DNA of 64,000 bases from Pseudoflavonifractor sp. MSJ-37 (GTDB taxonomy: Bacteria > Bacillota > Clostridia > Oscillospirales > Oscillospiraceae). Made by a program: the position numbers and the translations under genes. Where the stretch lies: NCBI RefSeq assembly GCF_018917965.1, contig NZ_JAHLPP010000001.1:744001-808000 (forward strand), written 5' to 3'. Below the pieces are notes generated by a model, which did not search any database, was not told the DNA's origin, and saw only the letters and a program-made list of their open reading frames with translations. Of this stretch, positions 32,498-41,168 are shown in pieces (positions within the stretch are counted from its first letter, which is position 1; each line of letters opens with the position of its first letter).

Positions 32498-32526
32498 GGG
32501 GCGCCATCTCATCGTAGAAAGAAGTA

Positions 32527-33630
32527 ATGACATTGGAGACCGTGTGTTTGGAACGGGCCATTGCACTGCGGGCCCAACTGCATGAGATGCCGGAGGCGTC
32601 TCTCCATGAGGTCAGGACCAAGCAGGTCCTGCTGGACCTCATTGACAAGGAAACGAACTTTACAGCGGTGGACCGCGGCCGGTGGGCCTACGCCTGGAAG
32701 AAGGCGGAGCGGTCCGACGGCCGCCCGCCGATCGCCTTCCGGGCGGATATGGATGCCGTGTGCGGGAAGGATGGGCGGCCAGGCCATTTCTGCGGCCATG
32801 ACGGGCACAGTGCCATCTTGGCGGGGCTGGCAATGGAGCTCTCCCGGCGGGAAGAGCCTCTGGGCCGGGACGTCTATCTGATCTTCCAGCCAGCTGAGGA
32901 GATCGGCAAGGGGGCCGCTCTGTGCGCTGGACTGCTGGAGGAGCGGGGCATCGGTGAGATCTACGGCCTCCACAACATCCCCGGCCGCCCCCGTGGAAGT
33001 GTCCTCCTGCGGGATGGGACCTTTGCCTGTGCCTCCACTGGGCTGGAGATCGCCATGCACGGCACGCCGAGCCATGCGGCCTACCCTGAGGCGGGCCGGG
33101 ACCCCGGCCCGACCCTGGCCCGTCTGCTTCTGGACGTACAGGATCTGACGAAGCGGACTCAGGAGACAGAAGGCTTCGTCCTCATGACGCTGATCGGCAT
33201 GGACGTAGGGAGCGACAGCTACGGTGTGGCCGCCTCCGAGGGCGTCCTCCGTCTGACCGTCCGGGGCGAGCGGGAGCAGTCGTTCCAGCGCTATGTGGCG
33301 GAGATCCGCCGTCTGGCAGAGGATGCCGCCCGGCGGGACGGGCTGGAGCTGGGGCTCCGGACCATCGAGCCCTTCCCGGCCACAGAAAACCACAGCGCCA
33401 ATGTGGAGCGGGTCCGCCGGTGTGCCCGGGATCTCGGGATGCCGGTGATGGATCTGGAGGAGCCCATGCGCTGGTCAGAGGACTTCGGCGTCTATCTCCA
33501 TAAGATCCCCGGCGCATTCTTCGGCATTGGAGCCGGAGAGGACTACGCCCAGCTCCACACTACGGAGTTCCAGTTCCCGGATGCGGTCATCGCCCCGGCG
33601 GTGGACCTTTTTGCCGTGCTGGCAAGATGA
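32527..33630 (+). CDS. M20-family amidohydrolase/peptidase
   Basis: Metal-dependent amidohydrolase (367 aa) of the AbgB/HipO/N-acyl-amino-acid deacylase group. The metal site appears in FRADMDAV, HFCGHDGHSA, QPAEEIGKGA with the catalytic glutamate pair, and a late HTTEFQFPD. The middle dimerisation domain has GTPSHAAYPEAGRDP. It lies behind the PPK2 gene, probably co-transcribed, and is closed by a strong terminator. Substrate (hippurate, N-acetyl-diaminopimelate or aminobenzoyl-glutamate-like compounds) is not decidable. Confidence 0.88.
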   Translation: MTLETVCLERAIALRAQLHEMPEASLHEVRTKQVLLDLIDKETNFTAVDRGRWAYAWKKAERSDGRPPIAFRADMDAVCGKDGRPGHFCGHDGHSAILAGLAMELSRREEPLGRDVYLIFQPAEEIGKGAALCAGLLEERGIGEIYGLHNIPGRPRGSVLLRDGTFACASTGLEIAMHGTPSHAAYPEAGRDPGPTLARLLLDVQDLTKRTQETEGFVLMTLIGMDVGSDSYGVAASEGVLRLTVRGEREQSFQRYVAEIRRLAEDAARRDGLELGLRTIEPFPATENHSANVERVRRCARDLGMPVMDLEEPMRWSEDFGVYLHKIPGAFFGIGAGEDYAQLHTTEFQFPDAVIAPAVDLFAVLAR

Positions 33631-33641
33631 GGAGAGATGAA

Positions 33642-33689
33642 GGAGCGGCCCTCTGTCTGAGTGAGATCGGACAGAGGGCCGCTCCTTTT
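33642..33689 (+). terminator. Terminator after the M20 gene
   Basis: Stem GGAGCGGCCCTCTGTC/GACAGAGGGCCGCTCC followed by TTTTA, touching the stop codon of the convergent EamA gene. Confidence 0.8.
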
Positions 33690-34572
33690 ATCGTTTCGGC
33701 CATCGGCCCTCCGAGAGGAAGAGGCCGGCCAGGATCAGGACGATGCCCAGTCCGGCCAGTGGCGTGATCGGCTCGTGGAGGATGAGGACCGAGGTGACGA
33801 CCGTGATCACGGGGATCAGGTAGATGTATACGCTGGTCTTGACCGCTCCCAGCACCTTCACCGCCAGGTTCCAGGTGACGAAGCATAGAGCGGAAGCTCC
33901 GAGCCCCAGATAGAGGAGGTTCAGCAGGGGGACCGGGTCCGTCAAAAGGCTCAGGTCCGGATGGAAGCCGAAAACAGCCAGCGCGGGGAGCATGAACACG
34001 ATCCCATAGCAGAACATCCGGCGGGTGGTGAGGAGCGTGGGATAGCCATAGCTGCTGATCTCCCGGGTCAGCAGGGAGTAGACCGACCAGATCAGGGCCG
34101 CCAGCAGGGACAACAGGTCGCCGGTGGGGTCCAGCTCCAGCTGTGCTCCGCTGAAGCTGATCAGGCAGATGCCCGCCATGGCCGCCGCGAAGCCCACGAA
34201 GAAGCTGGGGCGGAGCCGCTCCTCCCTGCCCAGCAGATGGGAGAGGAGTCCAGTGAAGAAGGGGGCCACCGAGACGATGACGCCTACGTTGGAGGCCAGT
34301 GTATAGGTGAGGGCGATGTCCTCCAGCAGATAGTACAGGCAGATGCCGCAGAGGCCCGCCGCGGCCATGGTCAGCTCCTGCCGCCGGCTCGTCCCCCGCA
34401 GATGGCGGGGGCAGACGAGAGTCAGGGCGGCCAGCCCGATGAGGAAGCGGCCGAACAGGATCTCCACCGGCTGGAAATCCGCCAACAGGAGCTTGGTGGA
34501 GATGAAGGTGGTGCCCCAGATGAGGATCGTGAGCAGGGCAGACAGGTGGCCGGTCCGTTTGTTTCGTTCCAT
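33688..34572 (-). CDS. EamA/DMT-family transporter
   Basis: Ten-helix drug/metabolite transporter (294 aa) with two EamA repeats; WGTTFISTKLLL in helix 1, RFLIGLAALTLV, and the second repeat beginning LLSLLAALIWSVYSLLTREI. The C-terminal helix ends in a short basic tail. ATG 34572 follows GGAGGG at 8 bases. Members export amino acids or metabolites; the substrate is not visible. Its upstream region contains the tail of a lost AraC gene. Confidence 0.9.
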   Translation of the reverse strand: MERNKRTGHLSALLTILIWGTTFISTKLLLADFQPVEILFGRFLIGLAALTLVCPRHLRGTSRRQELTMAAAGLCGICLYYLLEDIALTYTLASNVGVIVSVAPFFTGLLSHLLGREERLRPSFFVGFAAAMAGICLISFSGAQLELDPTGDLLSLLAALIWSVYSLLTREISSYGYPTLLTTRRMFCYGIVFMLPALAVFGFHPDLSLLTDPVPLLNLLYLGLGASALCFVTWNLAVKVLGAVKTSVYIYLIPVITVVTSVLILHEPITPLAGLGIVLILAGLFLSEGRWPKR

Positions 34573-34600
34573 GAGCAGGACCCTCCGAGTGAAAGATATC

Positions 34601-34690
34601 CCGGTATGCGCCGGGCGCCAGACCGAGGAAGCGGCAGAAGGCGTGGGTGAGAGGGCTCTGGTCGGAGAAGCCGGTCTGCGGAGCGGCCTC
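34601..34690 (-). pseudogene. C-terminal fragment of an AraC-family regulator
   Basis: The minus strand encodes QTGFSDQSPLTHAFCRFLGLAPGAYR, split here only for length: the GFSDQS turn, the FxRFxGLxPGxYR end of the second AraC HTH. Nothing upstream in this frame extends the domain; it is replaced by a GC-rich hairpin and the end of the pepF gene. The frame then runs without a stop into the EamA gene. I read it as the remnant of a regulator gene deleted between pepF and eamA. Confidence 0.6.
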
Positions 34691-34719
34691 CGGGAGCGGA
34701 GCCCGCTTCCGGAGGCCGC
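34683..34719 (-). terminator. Hairpin after the oligoendopeptidase gene
   Basis: Stem GCGGCCTCCGG / CCGGAGGCCGC with an inner GGGAGC/GCTTCC part, 25 bases after the pepF stop. No T tract, so terminator activity is only probable. Confidence 0.45.
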
Positions 34720-34743
34720 GTGTCGGTCGTATTCGTGACAGGA

Positions 34744-36549
34744 TCAGTCCTGCATGAGCGCTTCCATCTCGTCTAGCAGCTCACCGAAGAGGTCCAGAGC
34801 GGACTGGATGGGCTGGGGAGAGGTCATGTCCACCCCTGCGCCCTTGAGCAGGTCGATGGGGTCCTGACTGCACCCGCCGGACAGGAAATGGAGATAGTCC
34901 TCCACGGCCTTCCCGCCCTCGTCCAGGATGCGGCGGGAGAGGGCGATGGCAGCGGAGTAGCCAGTGGCATACTGGAACACATAGTAGTCGTAGTAGAAAT
35001 GGGGGATCCGGGCCCATTCCAGCGCGATCTCATCGTCGGAGATCATATCCGGGCCGAAATAGGCCTCATTCAGGGCCTTGTACTCCCGGCTGAGCAGGTC
35101 GGCAGTGAGCGTCTCGCCCTGAGCGGCCAGCTGTCCCATGCGCAGCTCGAACTCGGCGAACATGGTCTGACGGTAGAGAGTGCCCTTGAACTGCTCCAGG
35201 AAGTGGTTGATGAGGTGGGCCCGGAGCGTCTTGTCCGTGGTGGTCTTGAGCAGGTGCTCCATGAGCAGGGCCTCGTTGCAGGTGGAGGCCACCTCAGCCA
35301 CGAAGATCACATAGTCCCGGTAGACCGTGGGCTGGTCGCGGTTGGAGCGGTAGGAGTGGACGGCATGGCCCAGCTCGTGGGCCAGGGTGAACATGCTGTC
35401 CAGGTCGTCCTTGTAGTTCAGCAGGATATAGGGATGGACCATGGCGCCGGACATATAGCCGCCGGAGCGTTTGCCCACGTTCTCATACACGTCGATCCAG
35501 CGGTGGTCCAGTCCCTCCCGGATCACAGACTGATACTCGCTGCCCAAAGGGGCCAGCGCCTGATAGACCGTCTCCTTGGCTTCCTCATAGGGCACCACCG
35601 GGGCGCCGCCGGAGACCATGGGGGCGTACACATCGTACATGTGGAGCGCATCTACACCCAGGAGCTTCCGGCGGAGACGGACGTAGCGGTGCATCTTGTC
35701 CAGATTTTTCCGGACAGTGTCGATCAGGTTATGGTACACCGACTCGGGCACATGAGTGCCGTCCAGAGAGGCCGCCAGAGCGCTGGGGTAGTTCCGGGCG
35801 TCGGCGAAGAACTGGAGGCTCTTCATCTGGGAGGAGAGGATCGCGGCCAGACTGTTCTTCAAGCCGCCATAGGTGCCATAGAGCGTCTCGAAGGCGGACT
35901 TGCGGAGGACCCGGTCGTCGCTGGCCATCAGCAGGGTGAAGGAACCATTGGACAGGGGGTGGCGCTCCCCCTTGGAGTCCACCGCGTCGGGGAAGGTCAT
36001 ATCGGCGTTGGTCAGCTTGGAGAAGATGTCGTCTGGGGCTTGGGCCATGTCTCCGGCGGCGGCCAGCAGACGCTCCTCCGCGTCAGAGAGGGTGTGGGCC
36101 CGGCGGCGCTGGATGTTGTAGAAATACCGGCGGAAGAGCTCCAGCTTCGGCTCCTCCCGATAAAAGCCTTCCAGCTTCGCCTCGGGGATCGACAGGACCT
36201 CCGGCGTCTCGAAGGCGGTGGCCCGGCGGAACTCCACATAGAGGCTCATGCCCCGGCCCACCATGGCCTGATAAGCGTCCACACGAGTGTCCTCGTCGCT
36301 CTTCCGCTGGGCATACTCCAGAAGCTTGGACAGCCGCTCACCGGCGTCCTGTTCCAGCGTCACATAGTCATAGAGTGACCCGGCGCTCTCGCCCAGACGG
36401 CCGGCATAGCCGGCCAGCTGACCGATCTGCCCCCGGAGGGTATCGGCATCGGCCTGCCACGCCTCATCGGTGGGGTAGAGGTCGGCCGTGTTCCAGGTGT
36501 ATCCAACAGGGATCTGATCTCGCTCTGGGATCTTCGTTTCAACAGGCAT
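34744..36549 (-). CDS. pepF: Oligoendopeptidase F
   Basis: Cytosolic zinc metallopeptidase of family M3B (601 aa). The zinc motif HELGHAVHS lies near residue 390, preceded by the typical GYMSGAMVHPYILLNY, and followed by EVASTCNEALL containing the third ligand; the C-terminal part GPDMISDDEIALEWARIPHFYYDYYVFQYATGYSAA is characteristic. I chose ATG 36549 with AGGAGG 7 bases upstream. It degrades peptides of roughly 7-17 residues. It is transcribed alone from the promoter at 36586-36614. Confidence 0.95.
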   Translation of the reverse strand: MPVETKIPERDQIPVGYTWNTADLYPTDEAWQADADTLRGQIGQLAGYAGRLGESAGSLYDYVTLEQDAGERLSKLLEYAQRKSDEDTRVDAYQAMVGRGMSLYVEFRRATAFETPEVLSIPEAKLEGFYREEPKLELFRRYFYNIQRRRAHTLSDAEERLLAAAGDMAQAPDDIFSKLTNADMTFPDAVDSKGERHPLSNGSFTLLMASDDRVLRKSAFETLYGTYGGLKNSLAAILSSQMKSLQFFADARNYPSALAASLDGTHVPESVYHNLIDTVRKNLDKMHRYVRLRRKLLGVDALHMYDVYAPMVSGGAPVVPYEEAKETVYQALAPLGSEYQSVIREGLDHRWIDVYENVGKRSGGYMSGAMVHPYILLNYKDDLDSMFTLAHELGHAVHSYRSNRDQPTVYRDYVIFVAEVASTCNEALLMEHLLKTTTDKTLRAHLINHFLEQFKGTLYRQTMFAEFELRMGQLAAQGETLTADLLSREYKALNEAYFGPDMISDDEIALEWARIPHFYYDYYVFQYATGYSAAIALSRRILDEGGKAVEDYLHFLSGGCSQDPIDLLKGAGVDMTSPQPIQSALDLFGELLDEMEALMQD

Positions 36550-36585
36550 GGGATAGCCTCCTATCTGATATTCCATCTGGTTAGT

Positions 36586-36614
36586 ATGGTATCACGGATG
36601 GACGGATATCTCAA
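36586..36614 (-). promoter_or_regulatory. Promoter of pepF
   Basis: On the minus strand TTGAGA (36609-36614) and TACCAT (36586-36591) with a 17-base spacer. Confidence 0.6.
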
Positions 36615-36647
36615 CCCCCCGGCTGGGAGATCTTGCCTTATTGAATG

Positions 36648-36677
36648 TTGACAGCGGTAACATCGACAGCGTATAAT
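36648..36677 (+). promoter_or_regulatory. Promoter of the TetR-trpS unit
   Basis: Perfect TTGACA and TATAAT with an 18-base spacer. TGTT-N9-AACA, an inverted repeat, overlaps the -35 (36647-36663) and may be the TetR-family operator. Confidence 0.75.
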
Positions 36678-36712
36678 AGATCCATCTGCGAGAGCGGGGA
36701 GGGGAAACGGCT

Positions 36713-37282
36713 TTGAAGGAAGGCTATCACCATGGGGACTTGAAGCGGGAACTGGTGGAACGTGGGATCCAGATCATATCCGAGGGAGGACTGGAGGCGT
36801 TCTCACTTCGGGCCCTTGCAACGCGGTGCGGTGTGAGCCATAACGCAGTCTACCGCCATTTTGCCAGCAAGGAGGCGCTGATCGACTGCTGTCGGACCCA
36901 TGTGACGGAGGAGCTGACAGCCGCTCTGGACAGGACGGCAGACGAGGCGGCGGACACCTCCGGCGGGGAGCTGGCCTATCGTCTGGGCGTGACCTATGTG
37001 GCGTTCTATGAGGCCCATCCGACTTATTACAGTCCCCGGTTCCGCAATACTGCCTGCCGTCTGGTCATCGGGCTGGAGGAGCAGGCGGAGGAGTACCCGC
37101 CCTTTGCCTTTTTCCGCCGGGCGTTCGCGGAGCAGGCGGAGCGGGGCATCCTGTCGGACGAAGAGGCGCTCCGCCGGCTGGCCCGGTATTGGGCGGTCCT
37201 GCACGGGACCATCGCCGTGCTGGTATCGCCCAGAGCAGAACTGCGCTGTCCCTGGCGGGAGTACCTGCGGGACATGGTATAG
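36713..37282 (+). CDS. TetR-family regulator
   Basis: Regulator (189 aa) with N-terminal [14 protein letters not shown] and [30 protein letters not shown], as in the YHHG-type TetR group, and a WHG-like C-terminal domain. Translation starts at TTG 36713, behind GGGGAGGGG. It is followed by trpS after 13 bases; co-transcription of a TetR gene with trpS is unusual, and its target is not obvious. Autoregulation at the dyad in the promoter is plausible. Confidence 0.88.
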   Translation: MKEGYHHGDLKRELVERGIQIISEGGLEAFSLRALATRCGVSHNAVYRHFASKEALIDCCRTHVTEELTAALDRTADEAADTSGGELAYRLGVTYVAFYEAHPTYYSPRFRNTACRLVIGLEEQAEEYPPFAFFRRAFAEQAERGILSDEEALRRLARYWAVLHGTIAVLVSPRAELRCPWREYLRDMV

Positions 37283-37295
37283 AGGAGGTCCAAGC

Positions 37296-38354
37296 ATGAA
37301 GGAACAGATCATCTTGACGGGAGACCGGCCCACCGGGCGGCTCCATGTGGGACATTATGTGGGCTCTCTGGCCCGGCGGGTGGAGCTCCAGGATTCCGGG
37401 GACTACGACAAGGTCTACATCATGATCGCCGACGCCCAGGCCCTGACCGACAATGCTGAGCATCCGGAGAAGGTCCGGCAGAACATCATGCAGGTGGCGC
37501 TGGACTATCTGGCCTGCGGGCTGGACCCGGAGAAGTCCACCATCTTCGTCCAGTCGGCGGTGCCCGAGCTGACGGAGCTGACCTTCTACTACATGGATCT
37601 GGTGACTGTGGCCCGGGCCGAGCGCAACCCCACCGTGAAGGCGGAGATCAAACAGCGGGGCTTTGGGGCCAGCATCCCCATGGGGTTCTTCTGCTATCCC
37701 ATCAGTCAGGCGGCCGACATCACGGCCTTTCGGGCCACCACCGTCCCGGCGGGGGAGGACCAGATGCCCATGCTGGAGCAGTGCCGGGAGATCGTCCATA
37801 AATTCAATTCCATCTATGGCGAGACGCTGACGGAGCCTCATATCCTGCTGCCCGCCAATGAGGCCTGCCGCCGTCTGCCTGGCATCGATGGGAAGGCCAA
37901 GATGAGCAAGTCTCTGGGCAACTGCATCTATCTGTCCGAGGAGCCGGAGGACATCAAGACCAAGGTGATGAGTATGTTCACCGATCCACAGCACCTGCGG
38001 GTGGAGGACCCGGGCAGGGTAGAGGGGAACCCGGTGTTCCTCTATCTGGAGGCCTTCTGCAAGCCGGAACATTTCACGGAGTTCCTGCCGGACTACCACG
38101 GGCTGGAGGAGCTGGAGGACCATTACCGCCGGGGCGGCCTGGGGGACGTGAAAGTGAAGCGTTTCCTGGAGCGGGTGCTCCAGGCGGAGCTGGCCCCGAT
38201 CCGAGCCCGCCGAAAGGCATGGGAACAGCGTCCCGGCGATGTGTACGAGATCTTGAAGCAGGGGAGCATCCAGGCACGGGAGACCGCCGCCGCTACCCTC
38301 CGGGATGTCCGCGCCGCCATGCAGATCGACTACTTCGAACGGGGGAGTTTTTGA
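37296..38354 (+). CDS. trpS: Tryptophan-tRNA ligase
   Basis: Class I aminoacyl-tRNA synthetase (352 aa). The first signature is [17 protein letters not shown] (HVGH form of HIGH, residue 9-25) and the second is KMSKSLGN near residue 200; [14 protein letters not shown] and PISQAADI are family-typical. ATG 37296 follows GAGGAGG. The 352-residue length and insertions place it in the longer bacterial type found in clostridia. No T-box leader is seen, in line with its place behind a TetR gene. Confidence 0.95.
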   Translation: MKEQIILTGDRPTGRLHVGHYVGSLARRVELQDSGDYDKVYIMIADAQALTDNAEHPEKVRQNIMQVALDYLACGLDPEKSTIFVQSAVPELTELTFYYMDLVTVARAERNPTVKAEIKQRGFGASIPMGFFCYPISQAADITAFRATTVPAGEDQMPMLEQCREIVHKFNSIYGETLTEPHILLPANEACRRLPGIDGKAKMSKSLGNCIYLSEEPEDIKTKVMSMFTDPQHLRVEDPGRVEGNPVFLYLEAFCKPEHFTEFLPDYHGLEELEDHYRRGGLGDVKVKRFLERVLQAELAPIRARRKAWEQRPGDVYEILKQGSIQARETAAATLRDVRAAMQIDYFERGSF

Positions 38355-38377
38355 GCATCTCCCCGGTCAGAGGATGA

Positions 38378-38420
38378 AAATACCCGGCAGGTCCGATCGG
38401 ACCTGCCGGGTATTTCTTTG
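38378..38420. terminator. Bidirectional terminator between trpS and the cyclase gene
   Basis: Perfect palindrome, 19 bases each side (AAATACCCGGCAGGTCC and its complement), with T-rich ends on both strands. Confidence 0.85.
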
Positions 38421-38442
38421 TTCTGATGTTCTGCCGGGAGGC

Positions 38443-39105
38443 TCAGACCGCCGCCACCGCGCGGGCCGGGCCGCCGGAGAAGCCCTTCAGCTTGATGGGG
38501 AAGGCCATCAGGTAGCAGGACCCCAGCTTGGCCAGCTCGTCGGGGATGCTGATCTCCTCCAGGATCCAAATGCCGCCGGAGAGGAGGGCCTCGTGGCAGG
38601 GACGTCCGGTGCCTTCGTACCAGCCACCCATGCTCAGAGTGTCGATGCCGACGCCCTTGATGCCCTTGGCCTTGAGCCACTCGGCGCCCTCGCCGGTGAG
38701 ATAGGGCCAGTCGTTCATGTATTCCTTGTCGAAGGAGCGCTTCTCGTTCCAGCCGGTGTCGAAGAGGACGATGGACCCCTCGTGGATCTTATCGGCATAG
38801 GGCTCCAGGTGGGACACATCGATGCCCTGTTTGGCCTGGATGATGCCCCGCAGGTCCACGATCACCGCATCGCCCTGGAAGAGGGAGACGTCCAGCTGAT
38901 CGATGGTCTTGCCGTCGGGGAAGAAGTGGAAGGGGGCATCCAGATGGGTGCCGGTGTGGCTGTTGAGCCGGATCTGCTCCGCGTTGAAGCGGTCCTGTTC
39001 GTAGGTGGCCTCATAACGGACCACAGTGGGCTCGTAGGTGGGCCAGCCGGGGCAGTGATCGTACACCGGCTGAGAAAGATCGTAGAACTTCTTGAACTGT
39101 GTCAT
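38443..39105 (-). CDS. Cyclase-family hydrolase (kynurenine formamidase-like)
   Basis: Metal-dependent hydrolase (220 aa) of the cyclase superfamily (Pfam Cyclase). The signature HTGTHLDAPFHF near residue 50 carries the metal ligands, with a late SGGIWILEEI segment. ATG 39105 follows GAGG at 9 bases. It is the last gene of the ABC importer operon, 33 bases after the binding protein. Family members hydrolyse N-formylkynurenine, isatin or other amides; the substrate may be that of the importer, but this is inference. Confidence 0.85.
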   Translation of the reverse strand: MTQFKKFYDLSQPVYDHCPGWPTYEPTVVRYEATYEQDRFNAEQIRLNSHTGTHLDAPFHFFPDGKTIDQLDVSLFQGDAVIVDLRGIIQAKQGIDVSHLEPYADKIHEGSIVLFDTGWNEKRSFDKEYMNDWPYLTGEGAEWLKAKGIKGVGIDTLSMGGWYEGTGRPCHEALLSGGIWILEEISIPDELAKLGSCYLMAFPIKLKGFSGGPARAVAAV

Positions 39106-39138
39106 CCGATATCGCCTCGTTTTGAGATGCTGTGTCTG

Positions 39139-40149
39139 TTAGGACTCGCCGCCGTCGTCCAGAGCGACCTCGACCAGAGTGTCATAGACCTCGTCGATGT
39201 TGTCCTTGGTGACCAGCATGGTATCCATAGTGATCTCCTTCTCCACTTCCTTGCCGGCCAGATGGTCCACGATGGCCTGAGCGGCGTTGCGGCCCATCAG
39301 GACGGGCTGCTGAGCGGAGGTGCCGGCGATGCTGCCGTTGCGGATGCCTTCGACGATCTCAGGGGAGCAGTCGAACGCGGCGACCAGCACGTCGGTGCGG
39401 CCGGCGGACTCCAGAGCGGAGGCGGCGCCCATGGCGGGATCCTCAGAGTGGCAGAAGATGGCACCCAGATCGGGGTGAGCGGTGATCAGGTCCTGCGCGT
39501 AGGTCTCGCCCTCGGAACGGTTGACCTTCTCCATCTGCTTGAAGTCCACATCCACCAGGTTATTGGTGGCGATGCCTTCGTCGAAGCCGTCCTTGCGGAG
39601 GACGCCGTTGATGCGGGCCTGGTTCAGAGTGATCTGAGCCACCTCGGTGCCGGGCTCCAGCTGAGAGGCGATGTACTCGCCGATGGCCTTGCCGCCGGAC
39701 TCATTGTCGGTGCTGATGAAGGAGAGGTACTCGCCGGAGTCGGTGCCGATGTCGCAGATGACCACGGGCACATCGGACTCCTGAGCCAGAGACAGGACGG
39801 AGGCGCAGGAGGCGGAGTCGGTGGGGGAGATGACGATGGCGTCCACCTGCTTGGTGATGGCGTCCTGAGCATTGGACATCTGGGTGTTGGCGTCATCCTT
39901 GGAGTCGTAGGTCACGCACTCGATGCCGTTCTTGGAGAGCTCATCCTCCACACCGTGGCGGACGTATCTCCAGAAGGGGACATCCAGGGACGGGGTCAGG
40001 TAGGCCACCTTGGCAGCGGCGGCATCGCCGCCGTTTCCGCTGTCGCTGGCGGCAGGAGCCGCCGTTCCGCCATTGCCGCCGCCGCAGCCGGCCAGCATAC
40101 CGCCGATCATGGAAGCGCAGAGCAGGACACCGAGAGTCTTCTTTTTCAT
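39139..40149 (-). CDS. Ribose-type ABC transporter substrate-binding lipoprotein
   Basis: Periplasmic-binding-protein type I lipoprotein (336 aa) of the Peripla_BP_4/RbsB group. Lipobox GMLAGC, a glycine/alanine-rich linker, then KVAYLTPSLDVPFWRYVRHGVEDEL, AIVISPTDSASCASVL and an HSEDPAMGAASALES segment. Start: ATG 40149, with AAGGAGG 8 bases upstream (ATG 40155 is too close). It delivers substrate to the permease encoded before it. The ligand is probably a sugar or polyol-like compound, not certain. Confidence 0.9.
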   Translation of the reverse strand: MKKKTLGVLLCASMIGGMLAGCGGGNGGTAAPAASDSGNGGDAAAAKVAYLTPSLDVPFWRYVRHGVEDELSKNGIECVTYDSKDDANTQMSNAQDAITKQVDAIVISPTDSASCASVLSLAQESDVPVVICDIGTDSGEYLSFISTDNESGGKAIGEYIASQLEPGTEVAQITLNQARINGVLRKDGFDEGIATNNLVDVDFKQMEKVNRSEGETYAQDLITAHPDLGAIFCHSEDPAMGAASALESAGRTDVLVAAFDCSPEIVEGIRNGSIAGTSAQQPVLMGRNAAQAIVDHLAGKEVEKEITMDTMLVTKDNIDEVYDTLVEVALDDGGES

Positions 40150-40178
40150 GTTCATTTCCTCCTTGTATATATGTGGGT

Positions 40179-41168
40179 TTACTTGGACTTCTTCACTTTG
40201 AGCTTGGAGAGCTTCTCCGCCAGGACGGCGATCACGATGACCGCGCCGATCGCGGTGCCCTGCCAGTAGGGGTTCACGCCCAGGATGTTCAGAGCGTTGC
40301 GCAGGAAGCCGACCAGGAACACGCCGATGATGGTGCCCCACAGGGTGCCCTTGCCGCCGCTCATGCTGGTGCCGCCGATGACGGCCGCCGCGATGGCGTC
40401 CATCTCAGCGCCGTCGCCATAGGTGGCGTCGCAGGCCATCAGGCGGCTGGTCATGATCCAGGCGGCCAGACCGCACATGAGGCCGGAGATCACATAGGCC
40501 ATCATCACGTTGAACTTCACGTTGATGCCGGTCAGGCGGGCGGACTCCGCGTTGGAGCCGATCGCATACAGATAACGGCCGAACTTGGTCTTGCCCATGA
40601 CCCAGATGAAGATGGCGAACATCACGAAGATGAAGAGGATGTACACGGGGAAGGAGCCGCCGATCTTGCCCTTGCCCAGGAAACTGTAGATCTCGGGGAA
40701 CTTGGAAGCGGTGCTGGCGTTGGAGATCACGTAGTCCAAGCTCCGGCAGATCTTCATGGTGCCCAGAGTCACGATGAAGGCGGGGAGCTGGAGGTAGCCG
40801 ATCAGGATACCGTTGACCAGGCCGACCAGCACGCTGATCACGATCATGGTCAGGACGCCCAGGATGATGTTCTGGGTGTTCATCAGGACCATACAGCCCA
40901 CCATGCCGGACAGGCCCAGCGTACAGCCCACCGACAGGTCGATGCCAGAGGTGATGATGACCAGCGTCATGCCGATAGCCATCAGAGCCGTGGAGGAGAC
41001 CTGGCTCATGACGTTCATGATGTTTTTGGTAGTGAGGAAATAGGGGGAGGCGAAGCTCAGGACCACGAAGAACACCACGAAGATCGCCAGCATGGAAAGC
41101 TCTGTTTTATATTCTTTGGCGATCCGCTTTCCGACACCGCCCGTTTGCATCGTACGCTCCTTGTTCAT
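40179..41168 (-). CDS. Ribose-type ABC transporter permease
   Basis: Membrane permease of the RbsC/BPD_transp_2 family (329 aa, about 10 helices) with the family signature GIDLSVGCTLGLSGM and ASxxGGxSMSGGKGTLWGT-like segment near the end. ATG 41168 overlaps the ATPase stop (ATGA). ATG 41150 has a better AAGGAG site at 6 bases and may be the true start. Confidence 0.92.
   Translation of the reverse strand: MNKERTMQTGGVGKRIAKEYKTELSMLAIFVVFFVVLSFASPYFLTTKNIMNVMSQVSSTALMAIGMTLVIITSGIDLSVGCTLGLSGMVGCMVLMNTQNIILGVLTMIVISVLVGLVNGILIGYLQLPAFIVTLGTMKICRSLDYVISNASTASKFPEIYSFLGKGKIGGSFPVYILFIFVMFAIFIWVMGKTKFGRYLYAIGSNAESARLTGINVKFNVMMAYVISGLMCGLAAWIMTSRLMACDATYGDGAEMDAIAAAVIGGTSMSGGKGTLWGTIIGVFLVGFLRNALNILGVNPYWQGTAIGAVIVIAVLAEKLSKLKVKKSK

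Noticed and set aside
36600-37295. T-box leader for trpS
   Set aside because: trpS lies 13 bases behind a TetR gene and neither the TGGGTGGTACCGCG-type T-box core nor a terminator is present in front of it.
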